Positions 27,659 through 36,353 of a stretch of DNA of 64,000 bases are shown here, in pieces (the first letter of the stretch is position 1; each line of letters starts with the position of its first letter). Location of the stretch: assembly GCF_039673065.1 (NCBI RefSeq), contig NZ_JBDJKW010000007.1:62001-126000 (forward strand), written 5' to 3'. A program made the position numbers and the translations under genes. Under the pieces are notes generated by a model. The model ran no database searches. It saw only the letters and a program-made list of their open reading frames with translations, and was not told the DNA's origin. The stretch comes from Allobosea sp039673065. GTDB lineage: Bacteria; Pseudomonadota; Alphaproteobacteria; Rhizobiales; Beijerinckiaceae.

Positions 27659-28760
27659 GATAGGTCTCGGACAGCATGCGCGTGATCCCGCGCAGCGTCA
27701 CATAGCCGACGAACATGCCGTCGCCGTCGACGCAGGCGAGCCAGGACACGTCGTGGCGGAACATGGTCGAGACCGCCGTGCGCAGATCCTCGTGCGGCTG
27801 GATCGTGGTCGGCAGGCTCTCATGGTTCTCGGCGACCGAGCCGCTGGCGCCGCGCGCCGCCTGCAGGGTGACGTAGCCGCGGGCCCGGCCGCGCGGGCCG
27901 ACCAGCACGATCGCCTGGTGGCCATGGGCCTCCATCGTCTTGGCGGCGTCCTGCAGGCTGTCGGCGGCGCGCACCCGCGGCGGCTCCTCCATCATGGCGT
28001 CGCGCACCGTCAGCAATTGCAGGCGCTTCAGCGTGCGGTCGCCGCCGACGAAATCGGAGACGAAGTTGTTGGCCGGGTGGGCAAGGATGGTGTCGGGCGT
28101 GTCGTACTGGACCAGCTTGCCGTCGCGGAAGATCGCGATCCGGTCAGCCATCTTCACCGCCTCGTCGATGTCGTGGCTGACGAAGAGGATGGTCTTGCGG
28201 ATCTTCGCCTGCATCTTCAGGAACTCGTCCTGGATGATGACGCGGTTGATCGGGTCGATGGCGCCGAAGGGTTCGTCCATCAGCAGCACCGGCGGGTCGG
28301 CCGCGATGGCGCGCAGTACGCCGATGCGCTGCTGCTGGCCGCCCGAGAGTTCCTTCGGATAGCGGTGCAGGAAGGCGCCGGGATCAAGCGCCACCATGTC
28401 GAGCAGCTCGGCCGCGCGGGCCCGCGATTTGCGCCGGTCCCAGCCGAGCAGGTCGGGCACGATGCAGATATTGTCCTCGACCGTCTTGTTCGGGAACAGG
28501 CCGATCTGCTGGATGACGTAGCCGATGCTGCGGCGCAGCTGCACCACGTCGGTCTCGGCGGTGTTGCGCCCGTCGATGAAGATCTCGCCCGAGCTCGGCT
28601 CGATCAGCCGGTTGACCATCTTCATGGTCGTGGTCTTGCCGCAGCCGGAGGGGCCGAGCAGCACGCAGATCTCGCCCTCCGGCACCTGCAGCGACACGCG
28701 GTCGACGGCGGGCGTGGTGGTGTTGGCGAAGGTCTTGCTGACGTGGTCCAGTCTGATCAT
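27648..28760 (-). CDS. osmV: OsmV/OpuCA-type ATPase with CBS domains
   Basis: A 370-residue ATPase. Walker A is GPSGCGKTT near residue 33, signature LSGGQQQRIG near 135, Walker B VLLMDEPFGAID near 155. Residues about 250-365 are a tandem CBS pair, the ionic-strength or nucleotide sensor found in OpuA/OpuC ATPases. Gene overlaps both flanking permease genes. This supports osmolyte import over generic amino acid import. Confidence 0.9.
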   Translation of the reverse strand: MIRLDHVSKTFANTTTPAVDRVSLQVPEGEICVLLGPSGCGKTTTMKMVNRLIEPSSGEIFIDGRNTAETDVVQLRRSIGYVIQQIGLFPNKTVEDNICIVPDLLGWDRRKSRARAAELLDMVALDPGAFLHRYPKELSGGQQQRIGVLRAIAADPPVLLMDEPFGAIDPINRVIIQDEFLKMQAKIRKTILFVSHDIDEAVKMADRIAIFRDGKLVQYDTPDTILAHPANNFVSDFVGGDRTLKRLQLLTVRDAMMEEPPRVRAADSLQDAAKTMEAHGHQAIVLVGPRGRARGYVTLQAARGASGSVAENHESLPTTIQPHEDLRTAVSTMFRHDVSWLACVDGDGMFVGYVTLRGITRMLSETYREG

Positions 28761-29410
28761 CGTGTCCTCAGGCCCGGAGAGGTGAGCCGCTTCTGCAGCC
28801 CCAGCAGGGCGAGGTCGGCGACGACGGCAAGGATGCTGACCGCGAGCGCGCCGGTGACGAGCTGGCGCGGATCGGTCTGGCTGATGCCGCGGGCGATGAA
28901 GGCGCCGAGCCCGCCGGCGCCGATATAGGTGGCGATGGCCGTGACCCCGATGTTCATGACCACGGCGACGCGGACGCCCGCCATGATCACCGGCAGCGCG
29001 ATCGGCAGCTCGACCTCGCGCAGCCGCTGGCCGCGGGTCAGCCCCATGCCGCGCGCAGCTTCGCGCAGGGCCGGATCAAGATTGCTGATCGCGGCGTATG
29101 TATTCCGGATGATCGGCAGCTGTGAGTACAGTAATATCGCGATCACCGCCGGCACGTAGCCGATGCCGTGACCGACCAGCGAGAGCAGCGGGATCATCAT
29201 GCCGAACAGCGCGATCGACGGGATCGTCAGCATGATCGACGCGGCATAGAGCACCGTGTCCGCCACCCGCCGGTTCTGGCTGATCGCCACGCCGATGGGC
29301 ACGCCGGTCACGATCGCCAGCGCCACGGCGACGCCGACGATGGCAATGTGCTCACCTGTCCGGGACGCGACCAGGCCCCAGTTGCTTAATATGTAATTCA
29401 GAATGTCCAT
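28757..29410 (-). CDS. OsmU/Opu-type ABC transporter permease (YehW-like)
   Basis: A 217-residue permease, first gene of the operon, with GVPIGVAISQNRRVADTVLYA near residue 37, MLTIPSIALFGMMIPLLSLVG in the core and REAARGMGLTRGQRLREVELP as ATPase-contact loop. Its upstream region (29411-29690) is strikingly A+T-rich and divergent from the asparagine synthetase gene. Confidence 0.87.
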   Translation of the reverse strand: MDILNYILSNWGLVASRTGEHIAIVGVAVALAIVTGVPIGVAISQNRRVADTVLYAASIMLTIPSIALFGMMIPLLSLVGHGIGYVPAVIAILLYSQLPIIRNTYAAISNLDPALREAARGMGLTRGQRLREVELPIALPVIMAGVRVAVVMNIGVTAIATYIGAGGLGAFIARGISQTDPRQLVTGALAVSILAVVADLALLGLQKRLTSPGLRTR

Positions 29411-29483
29411 TGTGTCGGGGTGGCTTTTAAAGCAGCATGTCCGACTGTGGCAACCCTGTGTCGGGATTTTTTTGATAATAAAT

Positions 29484-29529
29484 GATAATCTACAGGTCTT
29501 CTTAAGGCGATCTACCTGATAAGATTATC
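29484..29529. promoter_or_regulatory. Large interrupted dyad in an A+T-rich intergenic island
   Basis: GATAATCT (29484-29491) pairs with AGATTATC (29522-29529), and ACAGGT just inside the left arm faces ACCTG just inside the right arm. It sits in the 280-bp gap (29411-29690) between the osmolyte operon and asnB, a stretch far richer in A+T than its surroundings. A regulator site or a divergent promoter region is likely; which protein binds is unknown. Confidence 0.5.
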
Positions 29530-29690
29530 TGCATATTTATTATGTATATGGAAAATATATGCCGTTATATGCTTTTGTTTTCGGAGAGGTTAGGTCGGAT
29601 TTGTTCTCCGATCTGACCTTGGAGCTTTGGATGTCGCGCGGGGGCTGGTTCGGCAATCGCGCGGTGCTGTCATGAGGCGAGGAAGAGGCG

Positions 29691-31220
29691 ATGTGCGGGT
29701 TCGTGTGCCTGTGGGATATCGAGGACGAGAACGAGGCGCTGATCGGCACGATGCTGGCGCGGCTCGGGCACCGCGGGCCCGATGCGCGGCGGGTCGCGCG
29801 GCTCGACGGCGCACCCGTCGCCATGGGGCATTGCCGGCTCTCGATCATCGGTCCGGAGGACGGCGACCAGCCGATCCGGATCGGCCGCCAATTGCTTGTG
29901 GCCAATGGAGAAATCTACAACCATGCCGACCTGCGTGCCATCCTCGGCGATGGTGACTTCGGCACGGCGAGCGACAGCGAAACTATTCTTCATCTCTACA
30001 GCCGCGGCGCGCCCCGCTGGGTCAGCCGGCTCGACGGCATGTTCGCTTTCGTGCTGGCGACGCCGGAGCGGATCGTGGCGGCTCGCGACCCGCTTGGGAT
30101 CAAGCCGCTCTACATGGCTAGGCGCGGCCGCGGGCTGGCCTTCGCCTCGGAGCTGAAGGCCTTCGACGGGCTCGGCTTCACCGAGGTGCGGGCGATTCCG
30201 CCCGGGACGCTGTTCGACAGCCGCGACGGCCTGCGCCACTGGTACAGGCTGCCCTCGGGCCGCGCCGCGGCCGAGCCCGGGCTCGATGTCGAGGGGCTGG
30301 CGCGCGAACTGCGGCTGGCGCTCGAGGAGGCGGTGGCCAAGTGGATGGTCGCCGATGTCGAGGTCGGCTCCTTCCTGTCCGGCGGGCTCGACAGCTCGGT
30401 GATCGCCGCGATCGCCCAGAAGGTCCGGTCGGGTGCCGGCCTGTCGCCGCTGCGGACCTTCGCGGTCGGCACGCCCGGCTCGCCCGATCTCGTCGCTGCC
30501 CGCCGTGTCGCGGCCCATATCGGCGCGCGCCACAGCGAGATGACCTTCTCGGCGCAGGACGTCGCGGACAGCCTGCCGCAGGTCATCCGTCATCTCGAGA
30601 GCGCCGACGTCGATCTGGTGCGCAGTGCGGTGCCGACGCTCTTCGCCGCGCGCCTTGCCCGCCGCGACGTCAAGGCGGTGCTGACCGGGGAGGGGGCCGA
30701 CGAGCTCTTCGCCGGCTACGCCTATCACCACGCCTATGCCGACGATCCGCGCGCGCTCGCCGACGAGCTGACGCGCAGCCTCGGCACCATGCACAACATC
30801 AACCTGCAGCGGGTCGACCGCATGACCATGGCGGAATCGCTGGAGGCGCGCACGCCCTTCCTCGACGCCGACTTCATCGCCTTCGCCCAGTCGATCCCCG
30901 CGGCGCTGAAGCTGCGCCGGACCGATCCCGAGGCGGCGGAGGCCACGGGCGCGACCACCGAGAAATGGCTGCTCCGCAAGGCCTGCGCCGATCTGCTGCC
31001 GGCCGATCTGGTCTGGCGCCGCAAGGCGCAGTTCGACGAGGGTTCGGGCACGGTGGCCGCGTTGGAGGGCGCGCTGCGCTTGCTCGCCGGGACGGATGAC
31101 GAGGTCGGGCGCGAGGCCGAGGCGGCGCTCTATCGCGCCATGCTGGAGCGCAGCTTCGCGGAGCCGGCGATGATCCTGCGCAATGCCGGAGCCTGGGCGT
31201 CCGACCGCGTCGCCGCCTGA
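29691..31220 (+). CDS. asnB: Glutamine-hydrolysing asparagine synthetase
   Basis: A 509-residue two-domain amidotransferase. The N-terminal glutaminase starts MCGFVCLWD, with Cys2 the catalytic nucleophile after Met removal, and has GHRGPDA, GHCRLSII and NGEIYNHADLR. The synthetase domain (about 210-500) has the PP-loop SGGLDSS near 230 and GEGADELFAGY near 340. A GAGGAAGAGG site precedes ATG 29691. It makes asparagine from aspartate, glutamine and ATP. It is divergent from the osmolyte operon; the relatively short C-terminus is normal for this group. Confidence 0.92.
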   Translation: MCGFVCLWDIEDENEALIGTMLARLGHRGPDARRVARLDGAPVAMGHCRLSIIGPEDGDQPIRIGRQLLVANGEIYNHADLRAILGDGDFGTASDSETILHLYSRGAPRWVSRLDGMFAFVLATPERIVAARDPLGIKPLYMARRGRGLAFASELKAFDGLGFTEVRAIPPGTLFDSRDGLRHWYRLPSGRAAAEPGLDVEGLARELRLALEEAVAKWMVADVEVGSFLSGGLDSSVIAAIAQKVRSGAGLSPLRTFAVGTPGSPDLVAARRVAAHIGARHSEMTFSAQDVADSLPQVIRHLESADVDLVRSAVPTLFAARLARRDVKAVLTGEGADELFAGYAYHHAYADDPRALADELTRSLGTMHNINLQRVDRMTMAESLEARTPFLDADFIAFAQSIPAALKLRRTDPEAAEATGATTEKWLLRKACADLLPADLVWRRKAQFDEGSGTVAALEGALRLLAGTDDEVGREAEAALYRAMLERSFAEPAMILRNAGAWASDRVAA

Positions 31221-31283
31221 GCGGGCTTCTGCGCCGGCGCGCGATCGGCTAAAAGCGCGCGCCGCCGACCAGGAGCCGCCGCC

Positions 31284-32027
31284 ATGTCCAGGACCGTCCT
31301 TCTGCTGGCCCGCTCCGCCATCGCGGCGCCGCCGCTGCGCGAGATGGAGCGGCTGCGGGCGCTCGTCGCGGCGCTGCCCGGCGTCGCCCGGGCCGAGATC
31401 GCCTTTTCGGAACAGGGCACGCCGGCACTGCGGCACGCGCTCGATGCGCTCGTGACTGCGGGCGTCGCAGAGCTGACCATCCTGCCGTTGATGCCGCCGC
31501 AGGAGGCCGCCTTCCAGGCCTGGCTGACCCGCACGCTGGCGCGCTGGCGAGCCAAGGACTCCCGGCCCTGGCCGCGCATCCTGCTCTCGCGGCTGCTGCC
31601 CGACGACGCCACGGCGGGCGCCCTGCTGGCGGATGCGCTCGCCGCGCCCGGCCAGCCGCTGCCCGAGGCGGCGAAGACCGCGCCGGAAGGCTCGCTCGTG
31701 CCGGCGCATCGCAGCCGCGTGCTGGTCTGCATGGGCGGGCCCTGCCTCGCCGCGGGGGCTGAAGTGGTCTGGGGCCATCTGCGCAACGAGCAGGAGCGTC
31801 TGTCGCTGCGCACGGCTGGCGAGGGCTGCATGAGCGCCAAGACCAGTTGCCTCGGCCCCTGCAATCTCGCTCCGGTGCTCCAGCTCTGGCCGGAGGGCAC
31901 CTATTACGGCGGCGTCGACGAGGCCGGGCTCGACCGTATCGTGGCGGAGCATGTGCTTGGCGGCACGCCGGTCGAAGAGCTCGCCTATGCGCCGGGCGGG
32001 CGCAAGCAGAGCCTGCGGCCGCGCTGA
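31284..32027 (+). CDS. CbiX-like domain fused to a thioredoxin-like [2Fe-2S] ferredoxin
   Basis: A 247-residue protein. Residues about 1-130 resemble the SirB/CbiX chelatase fold (LLLARSAIAAPPLREMERL, then AELTILPLMPPQEAAF), but the usual GHGS catalytic His at the start is replaced, so chelatase activity is doubtful. Residues about 148-235 are a [2Fe-2S] ferredoxin with Cys ligands in VCMGGPC and EGCMSAKTSCLGPC. It lies between asnB and a cobalamin riboswitch (45 bp after its stop), so a role in cobalt/cobalamin metabolism is likely but not shown. Confidence 0.78.
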   Translation: MSRTVLLLARSAIAAPPLREMERLRALVAALPGVARAEIAFSEQGTPALRHALDALVTAGVAELTILPLMPPQEAAFQAWLTRTLARWRAKDSRPWPRILLSRLLPDDATAGALLADALAAPGQPLPEAAKTAPEGSLVPAHRSRVLVCMGGPCLAAGAEVVWGHLRNEQERLSLRTAGEGCMSAKTSCLGPCNLAPVLQLWPEGTYYGGVDEAGLDRIVAEHVLGGTPVEELAYAPGGRKQSLRPR

Positions 32028-32071
32028 CGCCGCGAGCCTTCGGGCGCTTGACGCCCTGATTTCGCCATATA

Positions 32072-32258
32072 GGTTACCGCTGTCGAGGTCTCCGGAGAGG
32101 ATCCGGAGCTAAGAGGGAATCCGGTGAGGCGCCGCGCGGTGCCGAAGCCGGAGCTGCCCCCGCAACTGTAAGCGGTGAGCTGTCCGCCCCTGACGTCACT
32201 GGCGCTCGTGCCGGGAAGACGGACGGACAGCAGCGACCCGCGAGCCAGGAGACCTGCC
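32072..32258 (+). ncRNA. Cobalamin (B12) riboswitch
   Basis: The element opens with GGTTACC at 32072, has GGGAATCCGGTGAG at about 32115, the highly conserved B12 box at 32147-32175 (containing GCCGGAGCTGCCCCCGCAAC), and closes with CGAGCCAGGAGACCTGCC ending at 32258. Order and spacing fit the cobalamin riboswitch class. It lies on the plus strand upstream of the methyltransferase-TonB receptor-ABC operon and should turn it down when adenosylcobalamin is plentiful. Confidence 0.95.
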
Positions 32259-32312
32259 CCGACGCCATGATGATGTCGCGCTGGCGGGGTGTCCGGCGGG
32301 TCGTGAGGGCGT

Positions 32313-32334
32313 ACGGGCTGCGAAGCTGGCCCGT
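32313..32334 (+). terminator. Hairpin downstream of the B12 riboswitch, possible expression platform
   Basis: ACGGGC (32313-32318) pairs with GCCCGT (32329-32334), followed by TTCTGTCTC. It could be the terminator the riboswitch controls. It lies 55 bp beyond the riboswitch, and the T-run is interrupted, so this is tentative. The remaining leader to 32504 holds only an Arg-rich open frame (32267-32479) that I do not regard as a gene. Confidence 0.4.
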
Positions 32335-32482
32335 TTCTGTCTCCGAGCGCCCGCGAAAGCTCCGTCTGCAGCAGCGAGGGGCTGACGCGATGAGCAAGCG
32401 GTTTCCGCGCCGTTCAGGCCGGACGAGGCGCAGGCCTGCATCCCGTTGGGGATCGCAGCAAGTGTGCGTCTATAAATGAATT

Positions 32483-32500
32483 GCAATGATATAACATTTC
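32483..32500. promoter_or_regulatory. Zur-like 18-bp palindrome overlapping a -10-like element
   Basis: GCAATGATATAACATTTC (32483-32500) is an imperfect palindrome close to the 18-bp Zur sites I recall for alphaproteobacteria (type G-N-A-ATGT-N-ATAACAT-N-N-C). It contains TATAAC, a good -10 hexamer, and ends 4 bp before ATG 32505. A zinc-regulated internal promoter for the methyltransferase-TonB-ABC operon is therefore plausible. Confidence 0.5.
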
Positions 32501-32504
32501 ATTC

Positions 32505-33290
32505 ATGGGCTCGATCATGACCGCCCATGCCTCTTCCCTGGTGCCCGCGCGCACCATGACCGACCCAGACGGCCCGCTCGATCCGCTGGCGCTCTATGCC
32601 AGCGCGATCGACACCTCCGACTATATCGCGCGCGTCGTGCCGCCGATCCGCGCTCTGGTGCCGGCGATCGGCGACCTCGTCGACATCGGCGCCGGCGGCG
32701 GCCAACTCGGCGATGCCCTGGCGCCGGCGGGCGCGCGCTGGACCGCAATCGAGCCTTCGCCGACCATGCGGGCGCGGCTCGGGGCCTTGTCGCGCCCGCC
32801 TACTATGATCCCTCATGGCTGGGACGACCCGGCGGTCTCCTGCCCGCCGGGCGACACCGTGCTGGCCGCGACCATGCCGGGTTACCTGACCGATCCGGCG
32901 CGCTTCCTGGCGCGCTGCCGGCAATGGTCCCGGCGCCACATCGTCTGGCTGGTGCCGGCGCAGGCCGCGCCGCGCGGGCTGATCCTCGCCGCCTGCCTGC
33001 CGCGCGACTGGCATCGCGAGGACGAGACGCCCGGCATCGATCGCGTCCTGCCCGCGCTAGGCGAGGACCGGCCCGACCACCATGTCGCGGTCGACTGGAC
33101 CTTCTCGCTGGTCCTGCCAGACCTGCCGCGCTTCGCCGCCTTCCAGGCCGACCGGCTGGGCTGGTCTGCCGACGATGCCCGCCGGCCCGCGCTTCTCGCC
33201 CATCTCTGCGCCCAGGCCGACCCGGTTCCCGGCGGCCTGCGCCTTTCCTGCCATCGCCGCTCGGCCATTCTCGTCTGGACCCTGTCATGA
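32505..33290 (+). CDS. Class I SAM-dependent methyltransferase in a TonB/ABC uptake operon
   Basis: A 261-residue protein with the SAM-binding motif LVDIGAGGGQLGDALAPAG near residues 58-76 and the acidic motif AIEPSPTM near 85. It has no signal peptide and is cytoplasmic. ATG 32505 lies so close to the Zur-like box that a leaderless message, or a start at 32517 (MTAHASS), is possible; no ribosome-binding site is seen for either. It overlaps the TonB receptor gene by 4 bp (ATGA). Its substrate is unknown. It may modify the imported ligand. Confidence 0.78.
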   Translation: MGSIMTAHASSLVPARTMTDPDGPLDPLALYASAIDTSDYIARVVPPIRALVPAIGDLVDIGAGGGQLGDALAPAGARWTAIEPSPTMRARLGALSRPPTMIPHGWDDPAVSCPPGDTVLAATMPGYLTDPARFLARCRQWSRRHIVWLVPAQAAPRGLILAACLPRDWHREDETPGIDRVLPALGEDRPDHHVAVDWTFSLVLPDLPRFAAFQADRLGWSADDARRPALLAHLCAQADPVPGGLRLSCHRRSAILVWTLS

Positions 33291-35470
33291 TCCGTCTGCG
33301 CATTCGCCTGCTTCGCCCCTCTGCCCGCGCCGCACTGGCCTCGACCGCGCTCGCCGGCGGCCTCGTCGCCGCGCCGGCTCTGGCGCAGGAGATCAAGCTC
33401 GACGAACTCGTCGTCACCGCCACCGGCCGGCCCGAGCCGCGCAGCAGCATTCCCGGCACGGTCCAGGTCATCGACGCCCAGACGATCGAGCGTTCCGGCG
33501 CGAAGTCGCTGACCGACCTGCTGGCCGAGAACGCGGTCGGCTTCTTCAGCGAATGGACGCCGGGCCAGACCTCGATCAACATCCGCGGCGGCGCCTCGGA
33601 CGGGCAGGGCAAGGACTTCCGCAGCCAGGTGCTGGTGCTGATGAACGGCCGCCGCGCCGGCACCGCCAACCTCTCCAAGCTCTCGGCTGCGGATGTCGAG
33701 CGCATCGAGGTGATCCGCGGCCCGTCCTCGGTGGTCTATGGCAGCCAGAACATCGGCGGCGTGATCAACATCATCCTCAAGAGCGGGCGCACCGCGTCGG
33801 GCACGATGATCGAGGGCGCCGGCGGCTCCTGGGGGCTCCTGCGCGGCAAGGCCCAGACCGGCGGGCTCTACGACGTCATCGACTGGTATGCCGGCATCTC
33901 CGGCGGCAGCCGCGACGACTACCAGTCCGGTCGCGGCGGCTCGACCATGCGCAACACCGGCTGGCAGCGCTTCGGGCTCACCGGCGCGCTCGGGCTGCAG
34001 ATCAATCCGGAGCACCGGGTCGAGGCGACGCTGCGCACCGACGGCATCTACGATGTCGGCTTCCGCGGCTCCGGCGCCAACCTGTTCAGCCAGGAGGACC
34101 GCTTCAACAACTCCTTCGACGTGACCTATCGCGGGCAATTGCCGGGCGGGCAGTACCGCTGGATGTTGCAGGGCTATGCCGTGCAGGACGTCGACGATTT
34201 CCGCTGGGCCTCGCCGGTGATCCGCGGCGGCAACGGCCTGCCGGCGCCGGGCACGCTGGCCGACCACAACCGCCGCCGGCTCGAGATCCTCGGCACCCGC
34301 TTCCAGCCGGGCATGACGCTGTGGCAGGGCAACGACCTGCTGCTGGGCTGGGACTGGGAGACCAGCCGCCTGCGCTCGACCCGCCTGCGCGTCGGTGTGC
34401 CGGGCAATCCGCTGGCCCAGGTCTCGCCGCAGGACAACAATCAGTCCGAGACGGTCAACGCGCTCTATGTCGAGGATTCGCAGAAGCTGTTCGACGACCG
34501 GGTGACGTTGCGTGCCGGCGTGCGCCGCACCTTCGGCACCACCAGCTTCGAATGGACGCCGAACCTCGCCGGCCAGCGCCCGCGCGAGGTCGACTACCAG
34601 GCGACGACCTGGTCCACCGGCGCGACCTTCAAGGCGACCGACCGGCTGACCTTCCGCGTCGGCTACGCCACCGGCTTCCGCGCGCCGACCGCGACCGAAC
34701 TGGCCGCCGACTACAACACGCTGGGCGGCGGGCGCATCTTCGGTAATCCGGCTCTCTCGCCGGAGCGCAGCCGCCAGATCGAGGCCGGTGCGTCCTATGC
34801 CGGCGAGGGCTGGCGCGCCGACCTCGCCATCTTCCAGAACATCATCTCCGACCGTATCGTCACCCGCCAGCGGCCGGGCGGCATCAACACCTCCGACTAT
34901 GCCAACAACGCCGCCGACGTGGTGGTGCGCGGCGTCGAGCTCCAGCTCGACGGCGACGTGCTGAAGCTCGCCGGCCAGGCCGACACCAACTGGCGCTGGT
35001 CGGTCTTCGGCAACGGCGCCTGGAACTTCGACATGGAGGACAAGGGGGCGCCGCTGACCGCGAACAGCCGCAAGCCCGAGCGCATTTACCAGTACCAGGC
35101 GGCGATCGGCACGCGCTTCGGCCAGAGCGGCGGCCGCTACGACTGGTCATTCCAGGTCACCGGCGTGCTGCGTGGGCCGATGTGGTACAATACCGAGGAG
35201 AACCTGCTGATCCCCTTCGCCGAGCCGAACCGCGACTGGATCCACCGCAAGAACCCGTTCTGGGTCTGGAACGTGCGCGGCGAGGTCGAGGTGGCCAAGG
35301 GCGTCAAGCTGTTCGCGCTGGTCAACAACATCTTCGACAAGAACGAGCACCCGATCTTCATCGGTACCGACAAGCGCCCCTACAAGCTCGACGCCCGCTT
35401 CGCCAATGGCGGCACCGGCACCTCCATGCCGGGGCTGGAGCTGCAGGCCGGCTTGCAGGCCAAGTTCTGA
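33287..35470 (+). CDS. TonB-dependent outer-membrane receptor (cobalamin or metal-complex type)
   Basis: A 727-residue receptor. Signal peptide residues 1-31 (ending ALAQ), TonB box DELVVTA near 36, plug domain about 45-150 (SIPGTVQVIDAQTIERSG, RIEVIRGPSSVVYGSQNIGG), then a 22-strand beta-barrel ending in the C-terminal Phe of QAGLQAKF. It is longer than E. coli BtuB (about 590 residues mature). A ligand of cobalamin/cobinamide fits the riboswitch; a zinc complex fits the Zur-like box. Energy would come from a TonB system such as that at 7712-10104. Confidence 0.88.
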   Translation: MIRLRIRLLRPSARAALASTALAGGLVAAPALAQEIKLDELVVTATGRPEPRSSIPGTVQVIDAQTIERSGAKSLTDLLAENAVGFFSEWTPGQTSINIRGGASDGQGKDFRSQVLVLMNGRRAGTANLSKLSAADVERIEVIRGPSSVVYGSQNIGGVINIILKSGRTASGTMIEGAGGSWGLLRGKAQTGGLYDVIDWYAGISGGSRDDYQSGRGGSTMRNTGWQRFGLTGALGLQINPEHRVEATLRTDGIYDVGFRGSGANLFSQEDRFNNSFDVTYRGQLPGGQYRWMLQGYAVQDVDDFRWASPVIRGGNGLPAPGTLADHNRRRLEILGTRFQPGMTLWQGNDLLLGWDWETSRLRSTRLRVGVPGNPLAQVSPQDNNQSETVNALYVEDSQKLFDDRVTLRAGVRRTFGTTSFEWTPNLAGQRPREVDYQATTWSTGATFKATDRLTFRVGYATGFRAPTATELAADYNTLGGGRIFGNPALSPERSRQIEAGASYAGEGWRADLAIFQNIISDRIVTRQRPGGINTSDYANNAADVVVRGVELQLDGDVLKLAGQADTNWRWSVFGNGAWNFDMEDKGAPLTANSRKPERIYQYQAAIGTRFGQSGGRYDWSFQVTGVLRGPMWYNTEENLLIPFAEPNRDWIHRKNPFWVWNVRGEVEVAKGVKLFALVNNIFDKNEHPIFIGTDKRPYKLDARFANGGTGTSMPGLELQAGLQAKF

Positions 35471-35474
35471 GACG

Positions 35475-36353
35475 GTGCGGCGCACGATCCTCATTGCGGC
35501 AGGGTTCGCGAGTCTCGCGCTCGGCGGTGCGGCGGCCGAGCCGGTCCGGCTGATCGACGCGGTCGGCCGGACGGTCGAGATCGCGCGACCGCCGCAGCGG
35601 ATCGTGCCGATCTTCGCCTCCAACACCGAGCTGGTCGCGGCACTCGGCCTGGCCGACCGCATCGTCGGCGTCGAGGCCTTCACCCGCTTTCCGCCAGGCA
35701 TGGAGAACAAGCCGAAAGTCGGCGGGCGCCTCGGCTTCTCGGTCGACGCCGTGGTGGCGCAGCGGCCCGACCTGCTGATCGTCACGCCGGCGCGGCAGGC
35801 CATGCACCAGCTGATCGACCCGATGACGCGGCTCGGCGTACCGGTCGTGGTGCTGCTCGCCCGCAGCGTCGCCGAGGTCATGGAGAATTTGCGCCAGGTC
35901 GGGCGGGCGGCCGGCGTGCCGGAGCGCGGCGAGGCGGTCGCCGCCGGGCTCGAGGCCAGGCTCGCGGCCGTGGCGGGCCGGGCGCCGACACGGCGGTCGC
36001 GCGTGGTGATGATCACCGGCCGGCTCGGCAACGGGTTGCTGCTGATCGCCCGCACCGACACCTATACCGGCGACGCGATCGTGCGGGCCGGCGGCGAGCA
36101 CGCCTTGCCGCGCAGCGTCGTCGCCCATGTTTCGCCCGAGGCGATCATCGCCGCCGATCCCGACGTGCTGCTCTTCGCCGGCGCCGAGAGCGAGCTGCGG
36201 GCGCTGGTCGCGCAGCCGGGCTGGCGCCTGCTGCGGGCGATCCGCGAGGGCAGGGCCCATACCGTCTCGCGCGCGCAGTTCCTGATCCCCGGGCCGCGCA
36301 CCGTCGATGGCATCGAGACGCTGGCCGCGCTTCTGCGGCGGGAGAGCCCATGA
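35475..36353 (+). CDS. BtuF-like periplasmic binding protein
   Basis: A 292-residue class III binding protein (FecB/BtuF) starting with GTG 4 bp after the receptor stop. Residues 1-21 form a signal peptide. The mature part begins VRLIDAVGRTVEIARPPQRIV, typical of this family, and has the long spanning helix near the middle (SVAEVMENLRQVGRAAGV) and a second lobe with GEHALPRSVVAHVSPEAIIAADPDV (two adjacent pieces). It delivers ligand to the FecCD-type permease next to it. Confidence 0.85.
   Translation: MRRTILIAAGFASLALGGAAAEPVRLIDAVGRTVEIARPPQRIVPIFASNTELVAALGLADRIVGVEAFTRFPPGMENKPKVGGRLGFSVDAVVAQRPDLLIVTPARQAMHQLIDPMTRLGVPVVVLLARSVAEVMENLRQVGRAAGVPERGEAVAAGLEARLAAVAGRAPTRRSRVVMITGRLGNGLLLIARTDTYTGDAIVRAGGEHALPRSVVAHVSPEAIIAADPDVLLFAGAESELRALVAQPGWRLLRAIREGRAHTVSRAQFLIPGPRTVDGIETLAALLRRESP

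Noticed and set aside
29670..31952. 760-codon open frame on the minus strand opposite asnB
   Set aside because: Antisense to asparagine synthetase with intact motifs.
32267..32479. 70-codon open frame starting just after the riboswitch
   Set aside because: Very Arg-rich, no ribosome-binding site, no resemblance to small cobalt-transport proteins such as CbtB. Kept as untranslated leader.
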